Below, one piece after another: positions 1 through 10,235 of a stretch of DNA of 64,000 nucleotides (positions within the stretch are counted from its first letter, which is position 1; each line of letters starts with the position of its first letter). Source of the DNA: Mesobacillus subterraneus (GTDB lineage Bacteria > Bacillota > Bacilli > Bacillales > Cytobacillaceae); NCBI RefSeq assembly GCF_020524355.2, contig NZ_CP129019.1, forward strand, positions 4,190,001 to 4,254,000, given 5' to 3'. The position numbers were made by a program, and so were the translations under genes. The notes under the pieces were generated by a model, which was not told the origin of the DNA, ran no database searches, and saw only the letters and a list, made by a program, of their open reading frames with translations.

Positions 1-339
1 GTGAAAATCAACACGCATCGGATTTTCCTGCAAAAAATCTCCTATATCCTTTAATGGTTCTTTTAACGCGCGCATATACTTCCAGTCTGATAGCTCTTCA
101 TGATTGGCAAGAGGAATCAACCTCGAGCTCAGCCGAAAAAAATGAATATCGTTTGCTTTACTATGCCTTAATAGGCGCAGGCAGTTTTCAAGATTGGAGG
201 TTGCGATTCTCTCCAGCTTATTAATGGACGCATCCCTATCTTTGATTCCCTGGAATTGTTTGAAAGTCATTGTCTGTGACGGCGAAGCATTCTTCAATTC
301 CTCGCTCATCGCCACATAACCAAGCCTGACAATCGTCAT
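1..339 (-). CDS. uvsE: UV DNA damage endonuclease UvsE (N-terminal part, runs off the window)
   Basis: The first 113 codons are present, starting MTIVRLGYVAMSEEL; the rest lies beyond position 1. The start LGYVAMS, followed by SPSQTMTF, NLENCLRLLRHSKANDI and FRLSSRLIPLANHEEL, is typical of the UVDE family: TIM-barrel, metal-dependent endonucleases that nick DNA 5' of UV photoproducts in an alternative excision repair pathway. The ATG at 339 is preceded by a good AGAGGTGG ribosome binding site. The gene lies downstream of cshA on the same strand but is separated from it by 540 bp that contain a terminator and two repeat features, so it is probably its own transcription unit. Family assignment is from remembered sequence patterns; the catalytic C-terminal part is not visible. 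Confidence 0.85.
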   Translation of the reverse strand, partial: MTIVRLGYVAMSEELKNASPSQTMTFKQFQGIKDRDASINKLERIATSNLENCLRLLRHSKANDIHFFRLSSRLIPLANHEELSDWKYMRALKEPLKDIGDFLQENPMRVDFH

Positions 340-421
340 ATTAGCCACCTCTCGTTTTTATAGGTAGTATGCCCAGGTTTGGTCGATGTTGGACTGGTAA
401 AATTAATGCTTAGAAGGGGTT

Positions 422-526
422 GGTCGATATATTTCGGAATGTGATCGAATTATTTCGAAAAGTAGTCGAATTATCTTGGAATGGGGTCAAATTATTTCGA
501 AAAGCGGTCGAATTATCCCAAATAAC
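422..526. repeat. Five-unit 21-bp tandem repeat (locus R1)
   Basis: The motif GTCGAATTATTTCGAAAAG recurs with its TC at 424, 445, 466, 487 and 508, an exact 21-bp period. The best units contain a near-perfect palindrome, TCGAA-N4-TTCGA. Substitutions occur between units but no indels. A related GGTCGAT copy lies at 381. The array sits upstream of uvsE and reads through no gene. Confidence 0.8.
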
Positions 527-661
527 AGCTGAATATTTACCATTTAGTCAATGTGAAGCCGCTATGACAGCTAAATTTAGTGATTCTGGATGAAAATGAT
601 TCATTTGAATCCTTAATGCATGTAAGAAGTTCAGCTTTCCGTAAAAAATTCCAGAACAAGA

Positions 662-773
662 AGCGCAAGCGCCTCGTTCAGCCCCGACAAGCGATGGAGG
701 GCCGACCAGTGAAGTCGTTCTTTGACTTCACCTGAGCGGACCGAAGCGACTTGAGGGGCTAGGCGCTGGAGCT
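662..773. repeat. Dispersed structured repeat element, copy A
   Basis: This 112-bp segment is about 90% identical to 18684-18796. It is bounded by complementary AGCGCC and GGCGCT, has an inner AGCCCC/GGGGCT pair and a central hairpin GTGAAGTC...GACTTCAC. A diverged relative is at 32612-32721. It is intergenic and has no reading frame of note. It resembles the abundant intergenic repeats of Bacillaceae chromosomes (recalled, not searched). Confidence 0.75.
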
Positions 774-834
774 GGATTATGAAAACCCGTATAGTTATCC
801 ACATTAAAATTTACTTTATAATTTCCTAGTGAAT

Positions 835-868
835 AAAAAAAACCCGGTTTAGTTAACTAAACCGAGTT
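835..868 (-). terminator. Rho-independent terminator of cshA
   Basis: On the minus strand an AAACTCGGTTTAGTT/AACTAAACCGGGTTT stem is followed by a T-run, 14 bp beyond the cshA stop codon. Confidence 0.85.
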
Positions 869-881
869 TGTGGTGTTTATT

Positions 882-2369
882 TTAGCGTGATGATCTTGAT
901 TTGTAGCTGCCGCCTTCTCTGCTGCCGCCACCGCCGCCGCCTGTGCGTTTCGTTCCAGAACGTGGCTTGTAAGGCTTTTTATTGCGTCCATCGCTGCCTC
1001 TGTTATCGTATCTTCTGCGGTCTCCTTGAGGTTTCTTGTCTCTTCTGTTTGGAAGAGGCTTTTCCTCAGTAAGCTTAACAGGAGTTGTATCAGGCTCTTT
1101 AGTCAGCATTTTCAATACTGACGCAACGACTGTTTGAGCATCATGGTTTTTCAATAGCTCATCTGCTGCCTGACGGTAGTATTGAAGATTATTTGACTCG
1201 ATTGTTTGTGTAATCTTGTCAACAACTGCTCTTTGCTGGCCTTCAAGAGCTTGATCCAATGTTGGAGCAGTCATTTTCTCCATGCGGCGTTTCGTTGTTT
1301 TTTCCACTACATGAAGGTATGAAGTCTCTCTGTGTGTAACAAACGTGATCGCCATACCCTCTTTACCTGCACGGCCAGTACGTCCGATACGGTGTACATA
1401 GCTTTCAGGGTCTTGTGGGATATCGAAGTTGTAAACGTGAGTTACACCGGAAATGTCAAGTCCACGAGCTGCCACGTCTGTCGCAACTAGCACGTCGATT
1501 GAACCTTCCTTGAATTTTCTAAGGACTGACATACGTTTCGCCTGCGTAAGGTCACCGTGGATACCTTCTGCAGTGTAGCCGCGCAGGTTCAATGCTTCAG
1601 CAAGCTCATCAACACGGCGCTTCGTGCGTCCAAAGATGATGACCAATTCCGGAGATTGGATGTCAAGAAGTCGTGTAAGAACATCGAACTTGTTCTTTTC
1701 CTGTACTTCTACATAGTATTGCTCGATCAAAGGAACTGTCATTTCCTTCGCTTTGACCCGAACGACTTCCGGATCCTTCATGAAGCGCTCAGCAATCTTG
1801 CGGATTGGTCCTGGCATTGTTGCCGAGAACAATAATGTCTGGCGTTCGCTAGGGATTTTTGCAAGGATTGATTCGATATCTTCGATGAAGCCCATGTTCA
1901 GCATTTCATCTGCTTCGTCAAGGATTACAGTTTCGACACTATCAAGACGGATTGTCTTTCTGTTAATGTGGTCAAGCAGTCGTCCTGGCGTTCCGACGAT
2001 GATGTGAGGCCCTTTTTTCAATGCGCGGATCTGGCGGTTGATATCCTGGCCACCATAAATCGCAAGGACGCCTACTCTCTTGCCAGCACCGATTTTATAT
2101 AATTCCTCAGAAACCTGGATTGCCAATTCACGAGTTGGCGCAATGATGATTCCCTGGATGTTATGGTTTTCTTTCTTGATTTTTTCCACTAGAGGAATAC
2201 CGAAAGCAGCAGTCTTACCGGTACCTGTCTGCGCCTGGCCAATCACGTCTTTGTTCAGAAGGCTGATTGGAATCGTCTCTGCCTGAATTGGAGTTGCTTC
2301 CTCAAAACCCATATTCTTTACAGCTTTTAATGTTGCGGGGCTAATGCCCATGTCTTGGAACATTGTCAA
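882..2369 (-). CDS. cshA: DEAD-box ATP-dependent RNA helicase CshA
   Basis: The 495-residue protein is a DEAD-box RNA helicase that unwinds structured RNA in ribosome assembly and mRNA turnover; in Bacillus CshA associates with the degradosome. Motifs appear in order: Q motif GFEEATPIQ (about 21-29), Walker A AQTGTGKT (46-53), PTRELA, DEAD in [10 protein letters not shown] (about 150), SAT in LLFSATMP, and the helicase C-terminal motif [10 protein letters not shown]. From about residue 440 the tail is basic and Arg/Gly-rich, as expected for RNA contact. The TTG at 2369 is preferred over the ATG at 2363 because GGAG lies about 11 nt upstream and the resulting MTMFQD start matches the family. 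The gene is downstream of ddl-murF, as in B. subtilis, but has its own terminator. Confidence 0.95.
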   Translation of the reverse strand: MTMFQDMGISPATLKAVKNMGFEEATPIQAETIPISLLNKDVIGQAQTGTGKTAAFGIPLVEKIKKENHNIQGIIIAPTRELAIQVSEELYKIGAGKRVGVLAIYGGQDINRQIRALKKGPHIIVGTPGRLLDHINRKTIRLDSVETVILDEADEMLNMGFIEDIESILAKIPSERQTLLFSATMPGPIRKIAERFMKDPEVVRVKAKEMTVPLIEQYYVEVQEKNKFDVLTRLLDIQSPELVIIFGRTKRRVDELAEALNLRGYTAEGIHGDLTQAKRMSVLRKFKEGSIDVLVATDVAARGLDISGVTHVYNFDIPQDPESYVHRIGRTGRAGKEGMAITFVTHRETSYLHVVEKTTKRRMEKMTAPTLDQALEGQQRAVVDKITQTIESNNLQYYRQAADELLKNHDAQTVVASVLKMLTKEPDTTPVKLTEEKPLPNRRDKKPQGDRRRYDNRGSDGRNKKPYKPRSGTKRTGGGGGGSREGGSYKSRSSR

Positions 2370-2696
2370 CTTTGCTCATTCTCCTTTATGTTCACATTTA
2401 TCCCGCATCGGTTAACAACCGATGCTTCGTTATTTAAGTGGCTGTTTAAGGATCCAAACCATTTCTGATTCTGGTTAGTTTATCGTACCTTTACGGCAAA
2501 ATAGGTGTAAGCACCTTGTGTTTTAAGCAGGGCTGAATCAGCAGTTACAACATGCTGAAGCACAGAACCTGAAATATTAGCAAAAAAAGACATTCTCCAA
2601 CACGGGAGTATGTCCGCTTTAAGGATTTTCTCAGTTAGACACTCAATATTCATCATACCATCTTTAGGAAGGAAAAGCAATTTTTGAGGAATTACT

Positions 2697-3407
2697 TCAG
2701 CTTCCAATTCCTTCTCTCGGTTTGGAGTTCAAAAAGTCATATACCTCGTTAAATAAGTGTTCTTTCTCATCGCAATGACAGATCAGATGTTTGGAGTTCT
2801 TATAAAAAATCAGCCGTTTTTCTTCAGCGCCAATATTTTCATATAAGTAATGGGCGCTTTTCGGGGGAACGATGCCGTCACTCTCGCCTTGCGCGATCAA
2901 TGTAGGCACTTTTACGTCGTTGAGAATAGGCTTGATTTTGCTCACAAGCCTGCGAAACTGCAAGGTAGCGGTCATAGGTGTTTCTTTGATTTTTTTTGAA
3001 TAACGCTTAAATAGCTCATTTTCTTTTAACTTCCCTTTTACCGTGTCCTTCATCATTTCTTTGATGTCAGAAGCAAGCTGTTTAGGATTTACATAGTAAG
3101 CAGCTGCACTGAGCAGGACAAGCTTGTCTACCGGATAATTCGAAGCGAGGTAGCTCGCAATCAGCCCACCCATCGAAAATCCGACAACATATACGGTATC
3201 ACACTCTTGCAATAGCGCTTTCAGTTCATTTTCGGCATGGTCAAGCCAATCATTATGCTTGATTCCCTTCAATCTGAGCTCATCGCCATGGCCAGGCAGG
3301 GTAGGAACTACAATTTTCCAGTCAGTCCTATTGTTCAACGATTGGGAAAGTGGTTCCACTTCGAACGGTGACCCGGTAAAACCATGTATTAACAGACAAC
3401 CTATCAT
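2697..3407 (-). CDS. Alpha/beta-hydrolase, carboxylesterase-like
   Basis: A protein of about 236 residues of the alpha/beta-hydrolase fold, similar to the small carboxylesterases of Geobacillus/Bacillus (Est30 type). Visible are the oxyanion region LLIHGFTGSP at the N-terminus, the nucleophile elbow GFSMGG (catalytic Ser), the acid in GESDGIVPP and the catalytic His in NSKHLICHC. It has no signal peptide, so it is cytoplasmic. The ATG at 3407 is preferred to the TTG at 3413 because GGGTGA lies at suitable spacing. It sits alone between murF and cshA, after the murF terminator. The substrate cannot be told from the sequence; a monoacylglycerol lipase-like role is possible. Confidence 0.85.
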   Translation of the reverse strand: MIGCLLIHGFTGSPFEVEPLSQSLNNRTDWKIVVPTLPGHGDELRLKGIKHNDWLDHAENELKALLQECDTVYVVGFSMGGLIASYLASNYPVDKLVLLSAAAYYVNPKQLASDIKEMMKDTVKGKLKENELFKRYSKKIKETPMTATLQFRRLVSKIKPILNDVKVPTLIAQGESDGIVPPKSAHYLYENIGAEEKRLIFYKNSKHLICHCDEKEHLFNEVYDFLNSKPREGIGS

Positions 3408-3512
3408 AACCAATCACCCATTAGTTTTTCTCGTATTTAATCTTTCCCCATTTTAAATCATTTAACCCGAATTTTCATCGATATATCCTTTTGTAATCAT
3501 ACTGTTAAATAC

Positions 3513-3544
3513 AACAAGATGCCCTGTTAGGCAGGACATCTTGT
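3513..3544 (-). terminator. Terminator after murF
   Basis: The stem ACAAGATG(T)CCTG / CAGG(G)CATCTTGT lies directly downstream of the murF stop on the minus strand and is followed by TTGTATTT. Confidence 0.75.
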
Positions 3545-3555
3545 GTTGTCGGCTT

Positions 3556-4936
3556 TTATTGCTGCAAGGCATGGACGACTTCTTCTAGCGCCATGCCGCG
3601 TGATCCTTTCACAAGGACGATTGTATCGCCTGTTACGTATTTCTTCAGTTCATTGCTCAGCTGCTTTTTATCCTGGAAGGAGAATGCTCTTTCGCCGCCT
3701 AGTACTTCTTTCGCACCTCTGGCGATGGCTTCGCTGAGCTTGCCGTAGGTAAATACATAATCAATCTTACCGGTATCAACGGAAGAACCCACCTTATAAT
3801 GATACTCTTCCTCCAGAGGCCCTAGCTCGAGCATGTCACCGAGCACTAGGATTTTGCGATTATAGCCTGACAGATTGGCAACCAGGTCGATTGCCGCCTT
3901 CATGGATGTCGGACTCGCATTGTAGGCATCGTTAATGATTTTTTCTCCCTGAGCTCCTTCAGAAAGCTCCATTCTCATATTCGTCAGCTTCAGGTTCGCC
4001 AAGCCACCATTCATTTTTTCAAAAGGAACGCCCAAGAACTCTGCTGCAAGCATCGCTGCCAGCGCGTTCAGGATATTATGGTTGCCCAGTACCGGCAGAT
4101 AGAAGATTTCTTCACCGGCGTTGGTTTTAAATTTGCTCCCATTTTCGACCGACTCGATGCTGACCGGATAAAGGTCATTATCCTTACTTGCCCCAAACGT
4201 TTTCAGCTGACCATTCCCTGTATAGTCCTGCAGCCTCTCCTTTAGTAGGGGCTCGTCTCCATGGAATATAATCAGCCCATTCTCCTGAAGACCTTCGATG
4301 ATTTCAAGCTTCGCATCAGCAATACCTTCCCTTGAACCGAGGTCTAACAGATGGGATTCACCGATATTCGTGATGATTACAGCATCCGGCCGGCCCATTT
4401 TTGTTAAAAATTCAATCTCACCTTTGCTGCTCATGCCCATTTCAAGCACGGCAACCTCAGTATCTTCACGCAAGCGAAGGAGCGTCAGCGGAAGACCCAA
4501 ATGATTATTGAAATTCCCTTCAGTCTTTTGCACCTTGTATTTTTGTGCCAGCAGATTAGCCGTCATGTCCTTCGTCGTCGTTTTTCCATTGCTGCCGGTT
4601 ATACCGACAACCTTGATATCCAGCGAGTTGCGGTAGCTTCTTGCCAGCTCCTGCAAAGCAGTTGTCGTATCTTCGACAATGATGATTGGCAAATCCTCAG
4701 GAGGGTTCGGGACATCTTTTTGCCATAATGCAGCAGAAGCTCCGCCGTTCTTGATGACATCAGCGACAAAGTTATGTCCATCTGTCCGTTCCCCTTTAAA
4801 AGGAACAAACAAATTTCCTGCTTCAATTTTTCGAGTGTCGATTGAAACCCCCCTTGACGGTTACATCAGCAAATTTGCTGACATCATTCAATCCACCGGC
4901 CATTTGGGCGATTTGCTTTAAGGATTTTTGGATCAT
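3556..4936 (-). CDS. murF: UDP-MurNAc-tripeptide--D-Ala-D-Ala ligase MurF, broken by one +1 frameshift
   Basis: MurF adds D-Ala-D-Ala to UDP-MurNAc-tripeptide, the last cytoplasmic step of peptidoglycan precursor synthesis, using the dipeptide made by the neighbouring ddl. The uninterrupted frame (3556-4812) carries the Mur-ligase ATP loop VGITGSNGKTTT, the central domain (TEGNFNNHLG...) and the C-terminal domain (LGDMLELG), but lacks the first 40 or so residues. Those are found in another frame: ATG at 4936, behind GGGAGGAATTCTAT, encodes MIQKSLKQIAQMAGG and joins at the run of six C (six G in the mRNA) at 4848-4853. Removing one base restores a 459-residue protein with VKGVSIDTRKIEAGNLFVPF at the join, the normal family length. 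As murF is essential and the break is in a homopolymer, I read it as sequence error. Confidence 0.93.
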
Positions 4937-4957
4937 ATAGAATTCCTCCCATGAAAA

Positions 4958-4986
4958 GAGAGAGCACGGCCTTTGCCGTGTCTCCC
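4958..4986 (-). terminator. Weak terminator between ddl and murF
   Basis: On the minus strand GAGACACGGC-AAAG-GCCGTGCTCTC is followed by TCTTTTC. It lies just after ddl and before the murF ribosome binding site, so ddl and murF may be only partly cotranscribed. Confidence 0.6.
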
Positions 4987-5001
4987 TGGTTGATTTATAG
5001 G

Positions 5002-6084
5002 TTAAAAAGTATATTTAATCTTCTGCTTTTCAGCGTGGCGCTCTATTCCTAGGTTCACCAGCTTTTCAATTAACTGCGGATATTCAACGCCGGTATGCTT
5101 CCACAATAGCGGGAACATGCTGAATGGCGTGAAACCTGGCATTGTGTTGACTTCATTGATCAAAAGCTGGCCATCCTTCGTGAGGAAAAAGTCGGCGCGA
5201 ACAAGGCCTGAGCAATCCAGCGCCTTGAAAGCAGTGATTGCCATTTCTTTTAAATCAGCATATTGCTGATCAGTGATTTCAGCAGGAATGATCATCGCTG
5301 TATCGCCATCTTCATACTTCGCTTTGTAATCATAAAAATCCTTCTTAGGGACAATTTCCCCAACTACGGAGCATTCAGGTTCATCGTTACCCAGTACGCC
5401 GATTTCGATTTCACGGGCGATGACACCCTGTTCGATGATAATTTTCCGGTCGAACTGGAAGGCCTCTTGGAACGCTTCTTCAAGCTCCTTCTTGTTGGAA
5501 GCCTTGCTGATCCCTACGCTGGATCCAAGGTTTGCAGGCTTTACGAAGCATGGATAGCCCAATCTTTCTTCAACTTGACCGTATACTTTTTCACTGCCCT
5601 TTTCCCATTCGCTTCTTAAAGCGGACACATAGTCCACTTGAGGCAGTCCCGCCTGTGCAAAAACATTTTTCATGACGATCTTATCCATGCCTGCAGCTGA
5701 AGCAAGGACACCATTGCCAACGTAAGGAAGGTTCAATAATTCAAGCAAGCCTTGTACCGTTCCATCCTCACCGTTCGGTCCGTGAAGTAATGGGAAGATG
5801 ACATCAAGAGTCTGGCTGGATTCTGCACCGCCCGCCTGGAATAATGCCGGTGTAAATGAAGGAGTCGGCAGGTTCGAATGATTGGAGAACTCAAGCGCCT
5901 TAACATTCTCTGCAGGTGCATCCAATTGAGGACCCTTGACCCACTCTCCTTCCTCCGTTATGTATATAGGATAAATCTCGAATTTTTCAAAATCCAATGC
6001 TTTTGTCACAGCTAATGCTGTCTGCATCGATACTTTATGTTCAGCCGATTTGCCGCCGTACAGCAGCCCGATTCTTGTCTTCAT
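5002..6084 (-). CDS. ddl: D-alanine--D-alanine ligase
   Basis: This 360-residue ATP-grasp ligase joins two D-Ala molecules for the MurF reaction. The N-terminal domain starts [16 protein letters not shown] and contains [19 protein letters not shown]. The ATP-grasp part includes [18 protein letters not shown] and EIEIGVLG, and the C-terminal metal and substrate site is [27 protein letters not shown]. The length is normal for the family. The ATG at 6084 follows a strong GGAGGT site. It is the promoter-proximal gene of the ddl-murF pair; upstream lies a 520-bp AT-rich gap with repeat R2. Confidence 0.96.
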   Translation of the reverse strand: MKTRIGLLYGGKSAEHKVSMQTALAVTKALDFEKFEIYPIYITEEGEWVKGPQLDAPAENVKALEFSNHSNLPTPSFTPALFQAGGAESSQTLDVIFPLLHGPNGEDGTVQGLLELLNLPYVGNGVLASAAGMDKIVMKNVFAQAGLPQVDYVSALRSEWEKGSEKVYGQVEERLGYPCFVKPANLGSSVGISKASNKKELEEAFQEAFQFDRKIIIEQGVIAREIEIGVLGNDEPECSVVGEIVPKKDFYDYKAKYEDGDTAMIIPAEITDQQYADLKEMAITAFKALDCSGLVRADFFLTKDGQLLINEVNTMPGFTPFSMFPLLWKHTGVEYPQLIEKLVNLGIERHAEKQKIKYTF

Positions 6085-6390
6085 AAAAATAGACCTCCAA
6101 TAAAATTCAATCCGTTTATTATTTTACCACTTTATTTTTTAATTAAGGAATTGTTATCAATATTTAATATTTGCTCTCCAGCTATACTATTTCCTGTTTC
6201 ACCAGCATGAAACCTATACAGCAGTTAAAAGATGAGGTAGATGTATGTTTCCAGAGACCATAATCGGGTAAAAACCCAATTTTACCGCCTAAATTACCAT
6301 ATGAGTTGATTGATCATTCTGTGAATGGCCAGGGTGACCTAAAGATGGAAACCGGGATTTGCTGATTTTCAATTGGAAAAAATCTTTTTT

Positions 6391-6510
6391 TCCATTTCGC
6401 TATAAAACTCTCGTTTTCGCTATAATAATTAGATTTTCGCTATAAAATCGATTTTTTCGCTATTAAAATGTATTTTTCGCTATTAAAATGTATTTTTCGC
6501 TATAAAACCA
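6391..6510. repeat. Six-unit 20-bp tandem repeat (locus R2)
   Basis: TTTTCGCTATAAAA recurs with its CGC at 6398, 6418, 6438, 6458, 6478 and 6498, an exact 20-bp period. The best unit is palindromic, GATTTT-N6-AAAATC. It lies in the gap between the usp stop and the ddl start. No gene is visible in the rest of 6085-6573. Confidence 0.85.
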
Positions 6511-6573
6511 TAATTCGGCAGTCATGACTAGACGTTTGGCATCCAGTTGCGGAGAAAAAAACTTTGCAAAATA

Positions 6574-6601
6574 AGAAAAACGCTCAGGATTCCCTGAGCG
6601 C
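6574..6601 (-). terminator. Terminator of the universal stress protein gene
   Basis: The stem CGCTCAGG-GAAT-CCTGAGCG followed by TTTTTC on the minus strand lies just beyond the stop at 6605. Confidence 0.9.
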
Positions 6602-6604
6602 AGC

Positions 6605-7024
6605 TTATTTAACGATTAAAACCGGTACTTTTACCCGTTTTGCCACTTTGTGACTGACGCTGCCAAGTACCATTTCCTGGAGGCCGTTCAAACCCCGGCT
6701 TCCAACGATGACGACATCAAATTGATTTTTGTTGGCATAGTCGACAATTGCCGGTCCTGGTTCACCTAATAATTTTTCAAACCTGAAGTTCAAGTTCTCT
6801 TCTTCAAGCATGTTTGTTACCGGCTGGAGCCTGATTTTTCTTTTTTCCTCGACTACTGTCCGGTCTGCATTGTGAAGGACATCTTCCTTGGAAGTTTGAC
6901 CATCGACAACATAAACAACTGTTATTTCACTATCACTGCTGAGCTTTGCCAATTCTACCGCTTTTTTCGCCGCGCGCACTGAATGGTCTGAACCATCAGA
7001 GGCTAACAAGATACTTTTAAACAT
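6605..7024 (-). CDS. Universal stress protein, UspA family
   Basis: A single-domain Usp protein of 139 residues. It starts FKSILLASDGSDHSVRAAKKAVELA, the usual first strand and helix, and carries the ATP-binding signature VGSRGLNGLQEMVLGSVSHKV near the C-terminus (G-2x-G-9x-G-S pattern), suggesting an ATP-binding type. Usp proteins are cytoplasmic stress or energy-state proteins whose exact roles are usually unknown. It lies 90 bp downstream of a SulP transporter gene on the same strand but behind that gene's terminator. SulP and Usp genes are often neighbours in Bacillaceae, so a link to anion transport is possible but only inferred. Confidence 0.92.
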   Translation of the reverse strand: MFKSILLASDGSDHSVRAAKKAVELAKLSSDSEITVVYVVDGQTSKEDVLHNADRTVVEEKRKIRLQPVTNMLEEENLNFRFEKLLGEPGPAIVDYANKNQFDVVIVGSRGLNGLQEMVLGSVSHKVAKRVKVPVLIVK

Positions 7025-7061
7025 GCCATTCCTCCCGAATTTATTTCATTATCTTATATAT

Positions 7062-7094
7062 AAAGAAAGCACGCTGATTCGTCAACGTGCTTTC
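7062..7094 (-). terminator. Terminator of the SulP gene
   Basis: GAAAGCACG...CGTGCTTTC with a TTTAT tail on the minus strand, between the SulP stop and the usp start. Confidence 0.8.
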
Positions 7095-7113
7095 CAAGGA
7101 TATATTTTACGTT

Positions 7114-8586
7114 TTAATGTCCGGACAGCTTGGCACCTTCCTGTTTGTGAACGGCTAGCTTGTCAATTAAGTGGGAGCTTGGTTCATTTAGACCGTGCAA
7201 GCGGACCAATGTTCCATTCTCTCTTAATTTAATGACGATTTTATCGATTGCAGCAACGGCTGAGTCATCCCAAACATGGGCATGTGTCAGGTCAATCACG
7301 ACTTCTTTGGCCGATTCTTTCAAGTCGAAGGATTCAACCAAGTCCGTTACTGAAGCGAAGAATACTTGTCCAGTAACGAAATACGTACGGCGACTCATTG
7401 CTACATCCAATGTTGATGTGACTTTCACCTTTGAGATTTTCGCTACGAAGAATATCGCGCTCAAGATGATTCCGGCAAATACACCTTTTGATAGGTCATG
7501 TGTGAAAACTGTTGTTACCGTTGTGACAACCATGACAATTGAATCTGTAAGAGGAGCCTTTGCCATGCCTTTGATTGATGACCAATCAAATGTTCCAATC
7601 GATACCATGATCATGACACCTACCAGGGCAGCCATTGGTATTTGGACAACAATATTACCTAATACAATAATCAGGAACATCAAGAAAGTACCTGCGACAA
7701 GAGCAGACAATCTGCCTCGGCCGCCAGATTTAACGTTAATGACGGACTGGCCAATCATTGCACAGCCTGCCATACCGCCAAATAATCCTGCAACGATATT
7801 CGCAATTCCCTGACCGCGGCTTTCTCTATTTTTATCACTAGAAGTATCTGTCATATCATCGACGATAGAAGCGGTCAGCAATGATTCAAGCAAGCCGACA
7901 ATCGCCAAAGCCAATGAGTAAGGGAAAATAATTTTTAGCGTTTCAAGGGTAAAAGGTACATTAGGAATCAAGAATGTCGGCAATGCTGAAGTCAGATTCC
8001 CCATATCGCCAACTGTTCTTACATCACTCTTTGTCATAAGAGCTAACACCGTAATGACGATAATCGCCACAAGCGGGGACGGAACAGCCTTAGTAATACG
8101 CGGGAAGAGATAAATGATCGCAAGAGCACCTGCTACCATTGCATACATCACCCATGTTGCGTCTACAAACTGCTCTAGCTGCGCCATGAAAATCAAAATT
8201 GCAAGTGCGTTAACGAAGCCAATCATAACGGAACGCGGAATGAACTTCATGAACCTCGCTAATTTAAACACACCAAACAGAATCTGCAGGAGACCTGTCA
8301 AAATCGTAGCTGCCATTAAATATTGCAAACCATGGTCAGCAACAAGCGTCACCATCAACAGCGCCATCGCACCGGTCGCTGCTGAAATCATGCCAGGACG
8401 GCTGCCGACAATCGCGATTGTCACAGCAATAGCGAATGAGGCGTAAAGTCCTACCATCGGGTCAACGCCAGCAATAATCGAAAAGGCGATCGCTTCAGGA
8501 ATCAAAGCAAGCGCTACGACGATTCCAGCAAGGATATCTCCTTTAACGTTGCCAAACCATTGTTCTTTAATTGTAGTAGTATTCAA
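7114..8586 (-). CDS. SulP-family anion transporter with STAS domain
   Basis: A membrane transporter of 490 residues of the SulP/SLC26 family (sulfate, bicarbonate or related anions). The N-terminus has the family motif [25 protein letters not shown], followed by about ten hydrophobic segments with a conserved [25 protein letters not shown] region. The last 110 residues are cytoplasmic and STAS-like ([24 protein letters not shown]). I choose the TTG at 8586 ([12 protein letters not shown]) because AAGGGGTG precedes it; the longer frame to 8688 has no ribosome site and an unlikely leader. The substrate cannot be read from sequence; with an adjacent Usp gene a bicarbonate transporter role is possible. 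Confidence 0.92.
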   Translation of the reverse strand: MNTTTIKEQWFGNVKGDILAGIVVALALIPEAIAFSIIAGVDPMVGLYASFAIAVTIAIVGSRPGMISAATGAMALLMVTLVADHGLQYLMAATILTGLLQILFGVFKLARFMKFIPRSVMIGFVNALAILIFMAQLEQFVDATWVMYAMVAGALAIIYLFPRITKAVPSPLVAIIVITVLALMTKSDVRTVGDMGNLTSALPTFLIPNVPFTLETLKIIFPYSLALAIVGLLESLLTASIVDDMTDTSSDKNRESRGQGIANIVAGLFGGMAGCAMIGQSVINVKSGGRGRLSALVAGTFLMFLIIVLGNIVVQIPMAALVGVMIMVSIGTFDWSSIKGMAKAPLTDSIVMVVTTVTTVFTHDLSKGVFAGIILSAIFFVAKISKVKVTSTLDVAMSRRTYFVTGQVFFASVTDLVESFDLKESAKEVVIDLTHAHVWDDSAVAAIDKIVIKLRENGTLVRLHGLNEPSSHLIDKLAVHKQEGAKLSGH

Positions 8587-8854
8587 GTAAACACCCCTTA
8601 ATAGTTTTTGTGGCTTCCTACTCTCAAGCAAGCCGGGTCCGATAAAAACAGGATTTATCATAACATATTTATAAAAACTAGCAACCATTATTGTAAGCGC
8701 TATATTTTACGATTTTCTTTAAATATCGACTTATATCTCCATTTTTCGTATGTGTACAATAAAAACCTTTAAATGTAAAATCTCCATGCTGACTCTGCTT
8801 CTTGCAAGCTATAGAAAGGACAATTTTGTTATGATGGTTTGGGGGGGTTTTGAC

Positions 8855-10129
8855 ATGAAGACATCAGGTTCATCCGCACCATTCAAGACAAATTATTATT
8901 ACGGCTGGGTCATCGTTTTCATCGCTGGCCTGGGAGTGTTCTTTTCAGGTCCAGGACAAACATACTCGGTGTCGGTATTTATCGATTCTTACATAAAAGA
9001 TTTCGGCTGGAGCCGCTCGCATGTATCCGCCGTTTATTCACTTGCGACCCTTGCCGCTGCGGTTTGCATGTTCTTTGTCGGCCGCTTCGTAGATAAGTGG
9101 GGACAAAGAAAAATGTCTGTTATCGTTGGAATCGGGCTGGCACTAGCAAGCTTCTGGAACAGTATGGTCGTTAATACCGCGATGCTGTTCATCGGCTTTT
9201 TCCTGATCAGGGTACTCGGTCAGGGTTCGATGAGCCTGATTCCAAACACATTAGTTCCACAGTGGTTCATAATGAAGCGCGGAAAGGCAATGAGCCTGAT
9301 GGCCATTGGAGGATTTGCCAGCTCAGCGGCACTGCCGCCTTTGAATGCATGGTTAGTCGCTACCTGGGGCTGGAGTTTTTCTTGGAAGGTTTGGGGAGTT
9401 CTGCTTCTCGTCATTTATGTTCCGCTGGTCTATTTTTTAATTAGGAACAAACCCGAGGATATCGGCGAATATCCAGATGGCGTTAAGCCTGATTGGACAA
9501 ACGATCCCGCTGACCCAAACAGACCCCTCCAACCTTTTGAAGAGGTGAACTGGACGGTCCAGGAAGCAGTCAAAACACGTGCATACTGGCTTTTGCTGTT
9601 TTGTGTGGGAATTCCTTCCCTCGTCAACACGGGGTTGACTTTCCACTTAATCTCTATTTTTAAAACAAATGGGATTTCTCCTGCAATTGCCGCACTTGTG
9701 TTAAGTTTGATGGCTTTAATCGGTTTTCCGGTCACTCTGATTGCTGGACCATTACTTGATCGTGTAAAAGTGCAATACGTGCTCGCAGGAATTTTTGCAG
9801 GTGAGATCATTTTCATACTCGTGCTGCTGGCAGCTGATCAAACATCAATCGCGATTGCCTTCGGCGTATTATGGGGAATTAGCGGAGGATTTGAAAGGAT
9901 TACCTTGAACTACGTCTGGCCGAGCTTTTTCGGACGAAAATCGCTTGGAAGCATCAAAGGATCCGCAATGACCGTCACCGTTCTTGGATCCGCATTGGGG
10001 CCATTGCCATTCGGGCTTGCCTACGATTATTTCGGCGGGTATGAGGAAATTCTGTTGATGTCCATTGCGCTGCCGCTTTTGGGAATGACTGCTGCACTCC
10101 TTGCCAAGAAACCAGTGAAGGAGTTTTAG
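8855..10129 (+). CDS. MFS transporter, oxalate/formate antiporter-like
   Basis: A protein of 424 residues with about 12 hydrophobic segments. The first part, YYGWVIVFIAGLGVFFSGPGQTYSVSVFID, and the A-motif-like GRFVDKWGQRKMS between helices 2 and 3 identify the major facilitator superfamily, closest to the monocarboxylate/oxalate-formate group. A soluble loop (about residues 195-235, NKPEDIGEYPDG) separates the two halves. The ATG at 8855 is chosen because a run of seven G lies seven bases upstream; the frame is open further upstream but without another good site. It is the only plus-strand gene in the first 16 kb and stands alone, so its substrate is unknown. Confidence 0.85.
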   Translation: MKTSGSSAPFKTNYYYGWVIVFIAGLGVFFSGPGQTYSVSVFIDSYIKDFGWSRSHVSAVYSLATLAAAVCMFFVGRFVDKWGQRKMSVIVGIGLALASFWNSMVVNTAMLFIGFFLIRVLGQGSMSLIPNTLVPQWFIMKRGKAMSLMAIGGFASSAALPPLNAWLVATWGWSFSWKVWGVLLLVIYVPLVYFLIRNKPEDIGEYPDGVKPDWTNDPADPNRPLQPFEEVNWTVQEAVKTRAYWLLLFCVGIPSLVNTGLTFHLISIFKTNGISPAIAALVLSLMALIGFPVTLIAGPLLDRVKVQYVLAGIFAGEIIFILVLLAADQTSIAIAFGVLWGISGGFERITLNYVWPSFFGRKSLGSIKGSAMTVTVLGSALGPLPFGLAYDYFGGYEEILLMSIALPLLGMTAALLAKKPVKEF

Positions 10130-10235
10130 TGATACCAATAAATTGGTTGATGCGTTTCGCAGTTAATTGCAACGGATATAAACGCAGGTTCTAGCTTCTT
10201 ACTAAAATCACGGAACTCTCGGTTCAGGAGCACAT

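Noticed and set aside
2480..2707. 75-codon frame on the minus strand after the esterase gene
   Set aside because: It starts at a TTG without a properly spaced ribosome site, overlaps the esterase end and has no recognised features.
4848..4853. Programmed ribosomal frameshift in murF
   Set aside because: No slippery heptamer with a downstream stem is evident, and MurF is not known to use frameshifting; similar homopolymer indels occur in several unrelated genes here.
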